Assembly (NCBI GenBank): GCA_030432635.1 | Contig: JAUIMB010000006.1 | Span: 62,001-126,000 of the forward strand | DNA: 64,000 nucleotides | Direction of reading: 5' to 3' | Source of the DNA: Bacteroidia bacterium | Lineage (GTDB): Bacteria > Bacteroidota > Bacteroidia > Flavobacteriales > Flavobacteriaceae | In this document: positions 7,226 through 15,663 of the stretch, piece by piece | How the letters are laid out: each line of letters begins with the position of its first letter | Numbering within the stretch: the stretch's first letter is position 1 | Translations under genes and position numbers: made by a program | The notes under the pieces: model-generated | Seen by the model: only the letters and a program-made list of their open reading frames with translations | The model's database searches: none | What the model was told of the DNA's origin: nothing

Positions 7226-8557
7226 TTATTGTTTCGTCAAACTAAAAGATGAATTGAAGGGACCACCACATGAACCTTGAGGGTCTTCTATATAATTGAT
7301 GACAATAAAATTATTGTCACTACATGAATCTATAGACGAATTGTTAGAGCCAGCACTTGTATAAATAAATGGTGTTGTAGCGTCACAAGATACTCCAGGG
7401 TTGACATCATTTAAAGTAACACTACCAGATCCATTTATTTCTAAAATTATTTCAGATCCTTCAGTGGTAAATGCCGGAAGAACGTTAACATAAAAAACTC
7501 TTCTGTTTGGATTCGAAGGATCAATATCCAAGGTAACAGTACCCATCTCAAAATTTTCGGTTCCATTACCAGGTCCTGTAGTGGCATTGACATCCTGAAT
7601 CAAGTATTCACCAATTAAAAAGGAATCGTCAAATTGATTTGTAGTGACCACTAAGGCGTCAGAATACGCACTATAACCTTGCGATCCACAATTGGCCCTA
7701 ACATAAACTTCGTAAGTTGTTCCAGGAGATAGGTTTTCAGTGATAACATAGGGTTGATTTGATGTGTTTATGATTGTTCCGTTACCTAAGGTAAAACCAA
7801 CTTCACCATATTCTATTTGCCAAGAAGTTTCATCATTTGCTTGCCAATACACCGAAAAAGAGCAAGCAAGTAAATCGAAGAAATCTAAGCCAAAAGGAGT
7901 CGCACAAGCCGCTTCCGTAGTAATACTTGCAGGTCCAGAATAATCACTCGAATTACTGTTTGAACAGTTAGCCTTTACATAAAAATCATAAGGAGTTGAA
8001 GGTGTGAGACCAGTAATCTCTATAAACGTATTCGATGAATTTATGACGGTGCCTTCTCCTATGGCGAAACCTGAGATGCCATATTCGATATCAAATGACA
8101 TTGCCGATCCATCGCTTGACCAAGCTAAGCTAACACCATCATCTATAAGGTTGAACAGCTGCAAATCTGTTGGGTTATTACAGGCTTGTTCCGATGTTGA
8201 AAAACTCGAAGGGCCAACCCAATCGCTAAAACCATTTTCACCGCAATTGGTTCTTACATATACTTGGTAACTCGTATTGCTTGTCAATCCATTTAGAGCA
8301 ACATTTGTACTGCCAGAGTTCAAGGTGTTTCCATTTCCAAGACCAAATCCTGTTACGCCATATTGAATTTCAAATGTAACGTTTTGTGTATTGGAAGACC
8401 AATTTATAACTGCTGAATTGGACGTGATTGAATTGGCTAAAATACCTGTTGGAGAACTACATGCAGACGGATTTTCACTATTGCCATCATCACTAGAGCA
8501 TGCATACATTAAACAAACTATACTTAAAAGTACAAGGATTTTTTTCATAATTTTCAT
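7226..8557 (-). CDS. Fibronectin type III repeat lipoprotein
   Basis: A 443-residue surface lipoprotein. The signal peptide ends VCLMYACSSDDG, where Cys is the lipidation site followed by acidic residues that favour surface export in Bacteroidota. Three FN3 domains of about 85 residues follow (about 33-305). Each contains a FEIQYGVTGFGLGNGT-type strand, a NTSYQVYVRTNCG-type strand and a Cys-containing linker (ACNNPTDL, ACATPFGL). A distinct 130-residue C-terminal region without FN3 features contains several cysteines (SCDATTPF, SCSDNN, GSCGGPF). It probably functions in adhesion or binding of extracellular polymer. An alternative start is M4 (8548). The promoter TATATTTG lies at 8577-8584. 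Confidence 0.85.
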   Translation of the reverse strand: MKIMKKILVLLSIVCLMYACSSDDGNSENPSACSSPTGILANSITSNSAVINWSSNTQNVTFEIQYGVTGFGLGNGNTLNSGSTNVALNGLTSNTSYQVYVRTNCGENGFSDWVGPSSFSTSEQACNNPTDLQLFNLIDDGVSLAWSSDGSAMSFDIEYGISGFAIGEGTVINSSNTFIEITGLTPSTPYDFYVKANCSNSNSSDYSGPASITTEAACATPFGLDFFDLLACSFSVYWQANDETSWQIEYGEVGFTLGNGTIINTSNQPYVITENLSPGTTYEVYVRANCGSQGYSAYSDALVVTTNQFDDSFLIGEYLIQDVNATTGPGNGTENFEMGTVTLDIDPSNPNRRVFYVNVLPAFTTEGSEIILEINGSGSVTLNDVNPGVSCDATTPFIYTSAGSNNSSIDSCSDNNFIVINYIEDPQGSCGGPFNSSFSLTKQ

Positions 8558-8576
8558 TTTGGATTAATTGTGACCG

Positions 8577-8584
8577 CAAATATA
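8577..8584 (-). promoter_or_regulatory. -7 element (TATATTTG) for the FN3 lipoprotein gene
   Basis: On the minus strand this reads TATATTTG, a full TAnnTTTG match about 20 bases before the ATG at 8557. It is divergent from the rimO promoter at 8650-8657. Confidence 0.6.
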
Positions 8585-8649
8585 GTATTATTGCTATATT
8601 TTTTAGTAAAAGAAAAAGTATGACTAAAGCAATATGATTAAATTATCAA

Positions 8650-8657
8650 TATCTTTG
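8650..8657 (+). promoter_or_regulatory. -7 element (TATCTTTG) for rimO
   Basis: A full TAnnTTTG match 17 bases before the rimO ATG at 8675. It predicts a short leader of about 12 bases. Confidence 0.65.
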
Positions 8658-8674
8658 CCAACTTAGTATAGATC

Positions 8675-9979
8675 ATGCGCACAAAATCGTTAAAAAAAAA
8701 TAGGATCAACGTTGTCACCTTAGGTTGTAGTAAGAATGTCTATGACAGTGAGGTGCTGATGGGACAACTCAAGGCCAATGGCAAGGAAGTCGTCCATGAG
8801 GAAGAAGGTAATGTCGTTGTTATCAATACCTGTGGTTTTATCAATAATGCTAAAGAGGAAAGCGTGAATACCATTTTGGAATTCATGCAGAAAAAAGAAG
8901 CAGGTGATGTTGATAAGGTATTCGTAACGGGTTGCTTAAGTGAGCGTTACAAACCAGATTTAGAAAAGGAAATTCCGAACGTCGATCAATACTTTGGGAC
9001 CACAGAATTGCCTCAACTTCTGAAGGCTTTGGGTGCGGATTACAAACACGAACTTATTGGAGAACGCTTAACGACTACGCCAAAAAACTATGCTTATTTA
9101 AAGATTGCTGAAGGTTGTGATCGACCTTGTAGTTTTTGTGCGATTCCTTTGATGAGAGGCAAACACAAATCCACTCCAATTGAGGATTTGGTGACTGAAG
9201 CTGAAAAGCTGGCAGCCAATGGTGTCAAGGAATTGATTTTGATTGCTCAGGATTTAACCTATTATGGACTGGATCTCTACAAGAAAAGAAACCTAGCCGA
9301 ATTATTGGAACATCTGGTAAAAGTGGAAGGCATCGAATGGATACGCTTACACTATGCGTTCCCAACTGGCTTTCCGATGGATGTGTTGGATATCATGAAG
9401 CGAGAACCAAAGATCTGTAATTATTTGGATATTCCTTTGCAACATATATCAGATGCCATATTGAAAAGTATGCGTCGAGGTACAACACAGGAAAAAACCA
9501 CCAAGCTTTTAAAGGAATTTAGGGCTAAAGTGCCAGAAATGACAATTAGAACCACATTGATTGTTGGGTATCCTGGCGAAACCGAAGACGATTTTCAAAC
9601 CTTAAAGCAATGGGTTAAGGATATGCGTTTTGAACGATTGGGATGCTTTACGTATTCGCATGAAGAAAATACACATGCTTACAACTTGGAAGATGATGTT
9701 CCTGAAGATGTAAAAATAGATAGAGCCAATCAGATTATGGAAATTCAATCCCAAATTTCCTGGGAATTGAACCAGGCTAAAATAGGCCAGGAATTTAAAG
9801 TGGTCATCGACCGAAAGGAAGGTAATTATTTTGTAGGTAGAACAGAATTCGATTCGCCAGATGTCGATAATGAAGTGTTGGTGGATGCTTCAAAAGTATA
9901 TCTTAAAACAGGAGAGTTTACCAAGGTCAAAGTCATTGAAGCCGAAGATTTTGACTTGTATGGCGAAGTTATTTCCTAA
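8675..9979 (+). CDS. rimO: Ribosomal protein uS12 methylthiotransferase RimO
   Basis: A 434-residue radical-SAM methylthiotransferase that adds a methylthio group to the conserved aspartate of ribosomal protein uS12. The N-terminal UPF0004 domain has the auxiliary-cluster cysteines C18 (LGCSKN), C53 (NTCGF) and C87 (TGCLSE). The radical SAM cluster is C148, C152 and C155 in CDRPCSFC. A TRAM-like domain forms the C-terminus (about 370-434). The VTLGCSKNVYDSE start distinguishes RimO from the tRNA enzyme MiaB. It has its own promoter and is monocistronic. Confidence 0.96.
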   Translation: MRTKSLKKNRINVVTLGCSKNVYDSEVLMGQLKANGKEVVHEEEGNVVVINTCGFINNAKEESVNTILEFMQKKEAGDVDKVFVTGCLSERYKPDLEKEIPNVDQYFGTTELPQLLKALGADYKHELIGERLTTTPKNYAYLKIAEGCDRPCSFCAIPLMRGKHKSTPIEDLVTEAEKLAANGVKELILIAQDLTYYGLDLYKKRNLAELLEHLVKVEGIEWIRLHYAFPTGFPMDVLDIMKREPKICNYLDIPLQHISDAILKSMRRGTTQEKTTKLLKEFRAKVPEMTIRTTLIVGYPGETEDDFQTLKQWVKDMRFERLGCFTYSHEENTHAYNLEDDVPEDVKIDRANQIMEIQSQISWELNQAKIGQEFKVVIDRKEGNYFVGRTEFDSPDVDNEVLVDASKVYLKTGEFTKVKVIEAEDFDLYGEVIS

Positions 9980-10139
9980 GTTGATCTGCATGGATTGCTA
10001 CTAACTTCAAATTAAAAGCAGATTGCTTAATATTAAGGTTAATCAAATATTGATTCAGCTTTAGCGAATATAGATTGAAACACTGCGAATATGGGTTTGG
10101 TGTACTTTTCTGTAGCATATAATGCTATTTTGATTTTTT

Positions 10140-12380
10140 ATGTCTAGAGACTACCATTTTTCAACCTTGAAACACATCAAAATTTCGGTTTTGATGATCG
10201 TCTTGTTGTTGTTTTTCCAAACCTTTTCCTTTTCGCAAAGTAGAGTTATTGACAGTCTAAAAAATGAACTCAAGGTCCATCACAAACACGATACGCTAAG
10301 AATACAACTTCTAAATACGATTGCGTTTAAATATTATGGGATGCATGATCTTGTGAATGCAGAGACTGCAGCCATTGAGGCAAATACATTATCAAAACAG
10401 CTTAGCTATCCCAAAGGAGAAGCCAAAAGTGCTTATATGTTTTGCAAAATTCATATGAATAGGTCAGAGAATGATGAAGCTATTGAAGATTGTTTAGAAG
10501 CCCTTGAATTATACCAAAAAGTGGGTAATGCTTATGCCTTGACTTCTGTGTACAATATTTTAGGGAACGTTGCGATGCAAAAAAGTGATCCTGATAAGTC
10601 TCTTGATTATTTTTCAAAAGCATATAATGTTGCGAAAGAAATGGGACACTTGAAAAGACAAAGTGAAATGTTGATCAATATTGGCAACATATCTTACATG
10701 AAAGGTAATCTAGATGAAGCCATTGATTATTATAAAAAATCAATGGCGTTAAATGAAGAGATTGGTAACCAAGATGTTATACAGACCATTTCAAATAATA
10801 TTGCTGCAATCTATATGAAGCAAGGTCGTTCAACTGAAGCTCTAGAGTTTTTGAATAATAATCTCAAGATGAGTAAAGCTGAAGGTAACCAAAGGAAAGT
10901 AGCCATGGCGACTTTAAATATTGGTGCATTGCATTATGAATTGGAGCAATATGAAAAGGGTTTGAAACACATGAAAGCTGCTTTGGCTATTTATAGAGCA
11001 CTTGATGACAAAATAAATATTTCCCATTGTTTGGTTGGGATTGGAGGTGCTTATGCAGCATTGAATAATCATCAAAAGGCCTTAGAGTTTTTCTCAGAAA
11101 GCCTAACTATTAGCGAAGCCATTGAAGATAAATATGGTATAGCAACTTGCCTTCACCAACTGGGAGGTTTAAATATGAGGATGAATAACCTTCATAAAGC
11201 TGTCAGCAACTTGAAGCGGTGTTTAGAACTAAGTGAGTCCCTGAACGACAAACTTAAAATTTGCAATTCACATATTAGTTTGGCCGAGGCCTACATCCTG
11301 CTTAATGATTATTCTAAAGCATTGCATCATGCCATTACAGGAGAAAAATTGGCCAATGATTTAAAATTACTTCAAGAACAAAAAATAGTAAATGATTTAT
11401 TGTTCCAAATATATGAGGTGAATGAGAATTATAAGAAAGCATTAGACCATCACAAACAATTTAAAATACTCAGCGACACACTATTCAATAAGGAAAAAAT
11501 AGAAAAAATCGCTCAAATTGAGTATGAGTATAAGTACAAACAAGCCTTGGACTCTGCAAGTATCAAAGAGCTAAAACTTACCAAAACTATTAAGACAACA
11601 TCTCAAGATTTAGAAAAGACCCAACGTAATCTGTTTTTAGGTGTTATTGGGTTTTTGATAACCGCCTTAATTTTAGGAGGCATTATTTTCTTTTTAAAAC
11701 TGAGACATGAAAAAACCAAAACCCAAACGATTGCCCTAGAGCAAAAGTTATTGCGCTCGCAAATGACACCGCATTTTATTTTTAATTCGCTTTCGGTATT
11801 GCAAGGGATGATTTTAAATAAGGAAGACAAAAAATCGGTGTATTATTTATCTAAGTTTTCAAAATTATTGCGTTTAACTTTAGAAAATTCTAGAGATAAA
11901 TTAGTACCACTCAATCAAGAGCTCGAAGCCATAAATAACTATTTAGAACTTCAGAATCTAGAGGCAAGCCAGTCCTATGACTATACGATTTTAGTAGATA
12001 AAAATATAGATGATACCTTGTTTGAGATACCTCCAATGCTTATTCAACCTTTTATCGAAAATGCTATTGAACACGCTTTTGAAAAACAAAAAACAAATAG
12101 AAAAATCGATATTCAGCTTAAATATGTAAATAGCGAATTAATTTGTACCATTACAGATAATGGCATTGGCATCGATGCGCCAAACGGTCATAAGCGTAAT
12201 GACAAGAAATCCTTGGCCACTACCATTACCAATGAGCGATTACAAATGCTGTCTAAGGATTTTAATATCAAGGGATCGGTACAAATTGAAGATCGAAAAC
12301 ACCATAGCGCGCAAGGTACGATTGTTACCTTGGTAATTCCTTATAAAACTGTTGTAGCCAATGCAATCATTGATAATTGA
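10140..12380 (+). CDS. TPR-containing LytS-type sensor histidine kinase
   Basis: A 746-residue membrane kinase. A signal or first membrane segment is at about 14-33. A periplasmic region of tandem tetratricopeptide repeats runs from about 60 to 460 (for example EAIDYYKKSMALNEEIGN). A membrane helix follows at about 497-519 (GVIGFLITALILGGIIFFL), then a cytoplasmic His_kinase/HATPase_c module of the LytS/YehU class. The phosphorylated histidine is H545 in QMTPHFIFNSL, and the ATP-binding site has IENAIEHAF and DNGIGI. It overlaps the LytTR regulator gene by 20 bases, so the two form a translationally coupled two-component system. The stimulus is unknown. Confidence 0.93.
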   Translation: MSRDYHFSTLKHIKISVLMIVLLLFFQTFSFSQSRVIDSLKNELKVHHKHDTLRIQLLNTIAFKYYGMHDLVNAETAAIEANTLSKQLSYPKGEAKSAYMFCKIHMNRSENDEAIEDCLEALELYQKVGNAYALTSVYNILGNVAMQKSDPDKSLDYFSKAYNVAKEMGHLKRQSEMLINIGNISYMKGNLDEAIDYYKKSMALNEEIGNQDVIQTISNNIAAIYMKQGRSTEALEFLNNNLKMSKAEGNQRKVAMATLNIGALHYELEQYEKGLKHMKAALAIYRALDDKINISHCLVGIGGAYAALNNHQKALEFFSESLTISEAIEDKYGIATCLHQLGGLNMRMNNLHKAVSNLKRCLELSESLNDKLKICNSHISLAEAYILLNDYSKALHHAITGEKLANDLKLLQEQKIVNDLLFQIYEVNENYKKALDHHKQFKILSDTLFNKEKIEKIAQIEYEYKYKQALDSASIKELKLTKTIKTTSQDLEKTQRNLFLGVIGFLITALILGGIIFFLKLRHEKTKTQTIALEQKLLRSQMTPHFIFNSLSVLQGMILNKEDKKSVYYLSKFSKLLRLTLENSRDKLVPLNQELEAINNYLELQNLEASQSYDYTILVDKNIDDTLFEIPPMLIQPFIENAIEHAFEKQKTNRKIDIQLKYVNSELICTITDNGIGIDAPNGHKRNDKKSLATTITNERLQMLSKDFNIKGSVQIEDRKHHSAQGTIVTLVIPYKTVVANAIIDN

Positions 12381-13098
12381 AGACAAGGCATATATTAGAA
12401 AAGGACTGCTTAACCTTTTGGAGTTGATCGAAACAGATGTGCAGGTCGTTGGAGAATGTGAATCTGTGAAAGAAGCCGTCATAGTAGCTAATGCCTGTAA
12501 GCCTGAGCTTGTTTTTTTGGATATTAATTTAATCGATGGGAATGCTTTCGATTTTTTAGAGCAAACAGAACACCTTAGCTTTAAGGTCATCTTCATCACA
12601 GCTTATGAAGAATATGCTTTAAAGGCATTGAAAATGGGAGCCGTGGATTATCTATTGAAACCGGTAGATGTTGACGAATTGCAAATTGCGATTCAAAAGG
12701 TAGGTCAGTTGCCAATTACCACACAAAAAGAGCAAATTCGAGTCGCCAAACAGAGCTTCAGTCCTCAACAAAATCAACTCATATTGTCACTTCATGACAG
12801 CTTTCAAGTTATTGAATTAGATGAATTGATGTATTGCGAATCAGATAAGGGATATACAACATTCTATTGTAATGGTGGTAAAAAATATGTGGTCTCTAAA
12901 ACCTTAAAGGAATTTGAACAGCGATTATCTGAAGCCAGTTTTATTAGATGCCACCAGTCCTTTATGGTCAATTTGAAATTCATCGATAAATATGATAAGT
13001 CTGGTGTGATCCACCTAAAGAATGGAAAAAGGATTCCTGTCTCTTCACGTAAAAAGGAACCATTTGTATCTGCTTTTTTAAATAGAAACTCCAACTAA
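12361..13098 (+). CDS. LytTR-family response regulator
   Basis: A 245-residue response regulator. The receiver domain (1-115) has the acceptor aspartate D54 in VFLDINL, T in FITAY and K in LLKPVD. A LytTR DNA-binding domain occupies about 135-240 (LDELMYCESDKGYTTFYC, FIRCHQSFMVNLKFI). LytTR proteins bind paired direct repeats about 10 bp apart. It is coupled to the TPR kinase at 10140. Candidate targets are the secreted genes immediately downstream (13244-18417), but no obvious LytTR site was recognised there. Confidence 0.95.
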   Translation: MQSLIIEDKAYIRKGLLNLLELIETDVQVVGECESVKEAVIVANACKPELVFLDINLIDGNAFDFLEQTEHLSFKVIFITAYEEYALKALKMGAVDYLLKPVDVDELQIAIQKVGQLPITTQKEQIRVAKQSFSPQQNQLILSLHDSFQVIELDELMYCESDKGYTTFYCNGGKKYVVSKTLKEFEQRLSEASFIRCHQSFMVNLKFIDKYDKSGVIHLKNGKRIPVSSRKKEPFVSAFLNRNSN

Positions 13099-13243
13099 GT
13101 ATCGATCGCTTAAAACAAACCTTTCCGATTTACGAATATTCTGTTGCGTATTGCGCTTATTGATTTATACGTGTCAGAAATAGTTTAGGTGTTTTATTGC
13201 TCAGCAGTGCTGACTACATTTATTTCATTAAATCGAAAATGAA

Positions 13244-13831
13244 ATGAAAAACAAGACCCCAAAACAAAGCTGCGTTAGATTACTGTTTGTCTTATTGGTG
13301 ATGATACAAGTGTCATCATGTGGCAGTTCGACCCAAAACCAACCTGCAACTTCAGAAGGATTCAAAAACATTGAAAACGAACTAATGACCAAGTTTGGCA
13401 GAGCTGCCTATTATACCGACTTTACCATTGCCTATAATAAATCTCTTGGGAATATTGTAAGTGTTACAGTAACTGAAAATCCAGAATCCTTAAAAATGGG
13501 TCAGTGGAATTTAACACAAGATCTTTGGCAACAAAACTCTGATATTACCATTGATGTTCCTGAAGGTACGCAGGCAGCAGATTATATGTTTCAACTGGAT
13601 GGACTAGTCAGTCTATCCAAGCTAGGCGCACTTGTTGAACAGTCTAGCCAAAAATTGAAAGATGAAAAGCAACTTGAAAATCCCATATTAAGTATTGCTG
13701 GCCTGAACTTTCCTGATACTGGTGATGTTTCCAAAGCAGAATACATGATTAATCTTCAACCAGAACATGGTGGTACCACCTTTAGCTTTTTCTACACACT
13801 AAATGGAGATCTAATCAAAACTGATTTTTAA
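13244..13831 (+). CDS. Lipoprotein of unknown function
   Basis: A 195-residue predicted lipoprotein. The signal peptide has a basic start and hydrophobic core, with Cys in VSSCGSS as the lipidation site. The mature part begins with a Gly/Ser/Thr linker. It then has a region with repeated NIVSVTVTENP-like strands, and an ending LNGDLIKTDF. No family is recognised. It lies 145 bases after the LytTR regulator and 42 before the LRR gene, so it may belong to the regulated set. The intervening 13099-13243 shows no gene and no clear terminator. Confidence 0.7.
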   Translation: MKNKTPKQSCVRLLFVLLVMIQVSSCGSSTQNQPATSEGFKNIENELMTKFGRAAYYTDFTIAYNKSLGNIVSVTVTENPESLKMGQWNLTQDLWQQNSDITIDVPEGTQAADYMFQLDGLVSLSKLGALVEQSSQKLKDEKQLENPILSIAGLNFPDTGDVSKAEYMINLQPEHGGTTFSFFYTLNGDLIKTDF

Positions 13832-13873
13832 AGTCTGAAAACAAATTTACGATAACCTTAAACCTATTTAATT

Positions 13874-15643
13874 ATGAAAAAACAAGTACTCTTTTTATTG
13901 ATGTTATGTGTTGCCACAATTGGCCATTCCCAAACGGTTGGTGATACTTTTGTAACTAATTTTGTCACTTATGAAATCACCTCTGTAATGCCCAATTCGG
14001 TGGAAATTACAGCTTACGATGAGACTAATGGCGGAACAACAGTAAACATACCAGCTACGGTCGACTATAACTCCGAAACATACGATGTCACCAGTATTGC
14101 TAATTTAGCGTTCCTGAATAAAGGCCTAACCAGTGTCACTTTGCCAAATAGTATTGTACAGATTGGGTTGGGAGCGTTTCAAAGCAATGCACTTACAGCA
14201 ATAGTTATTCCTGACGGACTTACAAGTATTAGCAACAATACATTTGCGGTAAATCAATTGACAAGCGTCACGATTCCGAGTAATGTCACTAGTATAGGGA
14301 ATAATGCATTTTCGAATAATAATGCACTTGCTAGCGTCGCGATTCCTGAAGGTGTGACCTTTATAGGTGATGGTGCATTTTTAAATGCGCAGTTAAGTAC
14401 AGTGACATTGCCGAGTACATTAGTCAATATCGGAATTGGTGCTTTTGTTAACAACCCCTTGGATGACGTCATCTCACTTGCTGTAACGCCTCCTACAATG
14501 ACAAACGCTGGCCAAGGAACATTTACAATTCCTAGTAACATCGATTTGTTTGTGCCTGCTGGAACTTCTGGAGCCTACGAAAGCTCTTCATGGAGTGCGT
14601 TTAATTCCATTACTGAAATTTTAGGTGTTGGAGATACTTATGTATCAAATTTTATAACCTACGAAATCATCTCAATTAATCCTGACGCTGTTGCTGCTGT
14701 AGATTATGATATAGCAGGAGGAACTATCGTTAATATTCCTGCAGCTATTGTGAATGGGATTTATACCTATGATGTCTTGGAAATTGGATTACAGGCATTT
14801 GATAATAAAGGCTTGACAAGTGTTACATTTTCTAACCCTAGTAACATTGTATCTATTGATGGGTTTTCGTTTAGAAGCAATCAATTGACGAGTATAGATT
14901 TTCCAGAAAGCGTGGCAACCATTGGAGATGCTGCATTTGAGTCAAATCAATTGACAAATATTGGTTTTACTGATAATATAATTACAATAGGAGGAAACGC
15001 ATTTGCTTTCAATCAATTATCTAATGTTAATATTCCTTTGGGTCTAACAGAATTAGGATTGGGTATTTTTCAGCAAAATCAACTTACAAGTATCGACATT
15101 CCTGATAATATCACGGCTTTAGGTCCAGGTGCATTTGAAAACAACCAATTAACAAGTGTGACCATACCAAGTAGTATAACTAATATTGCAGCTAGGGCTT
15201 TTAAGGATAATCCTTTGACTTCAGTGTATTCTGAAAGTATAACACCTCCAATCATTGTTACCCAAAACTCAATTTTCGATTCCTTTAATAGCGATCGTAG
15301 TAACATCCATCTTCATATTCCACAGGGAACAATGGGAGCTTATGTCACAGATCCAGGCGCTTTATGGACAGGTTTCAATCCAGTCACCGAAGATGCCCTT
15401 TTGAGTACAGACGATTTAGAATTAGCAAACGACATCAAAATCATTTCAAATACAAATACAATTTCAATTATTACTAACAGCAATGTCAGACTGAATGATT
15501 ACATCCTCTATAGTATTTCTGGACAAGAAATCGCTAGAGGCAATGAAAGTCATATACCAACAAACAATTTTGCTAGTGGTATTTATATGTTAAAACTTGA
15601 TTTTGATAAAGGGACTACTACAAAAAAGGTTGTAGTTAAATAG
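13874..15643 (+). CDS. BspA-type leucine-rich-repeat protein with T9SS sorting domain
   Basis: A 589-residue secreted protein. The signal peptide ends TIGHSQ. Two related halves each begin with a VGDT(F/Y)V(T/S)NF(V/I)TYEI module (about residues 22 and 253). BspA/LRR_5 repeats follow in each, of the form LTSVTIPSNVTSIGNNAFSNN, and each half ends with a LHIPQGTMGAY- or LFVPAGTSGAY-type cap. The last 80 residues are a type A T9SS sorting domain (YSISGQEIARG, SGIYMLKLDF, KKVVVK), so it is exported through the outer membrane and attached to the surface. BspA-like proteins are adhesins in other Bacteroidota. It precedes the M4 protease by 20 bases, probably in one transcript. Confidence 0.92.
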   Translation: MKKQVLFLLMLCVATIGHSQTVGDTFVTNFVTYEITSVMPNSVEITAYDETNGGTTVNIPATVDYNSETYDVTSIANLAFLNKGLTSVTLPNSIVQIGLGAFQSNALTAIVIPDGLTSISNNTFAVNQLTSVTIPSNVTSIGNNAFSNNNALASVAIPEGVTFIGDGAFLNAQLSTVTLPSTLVNIGIGAFVNNPLDDVISLAVTPPTMTNAGQGTFTIPSNIDLFVPAGTSGAYESSSWSAFNSITEILGVGDTYVSNFITYEIISINPDAVAAVDYDIAGGTIVNIPAAIVNGIYTYDVLEIGLQAFDNKGLTSVTFSNPSNIVSIDGFSFRSNQLTSIDFPESVATIGDAAFESNQLTNIGFTDNIITIGGNAFAFNQLSNVNIPLGLTELGLGIFQQNQLTSIDIPDNITALGPGAFENNQLTSVTIPSSITNIAARAFKDNPLTSVYSESITPPIIVTQNSIFDSFNSDRSNIHLHIPQGTMGAYVTDPGALWTGFNPVTEDALLSTDDLELANDIKIISNTNTISIITNSNVRLNDYILYSISGQEIARGNESHIPTNNFASGIYMLKLDFDKGTTTKKVVVK

Positions 15644-15663
15644 ATAATTTAATTCTTTAAACA

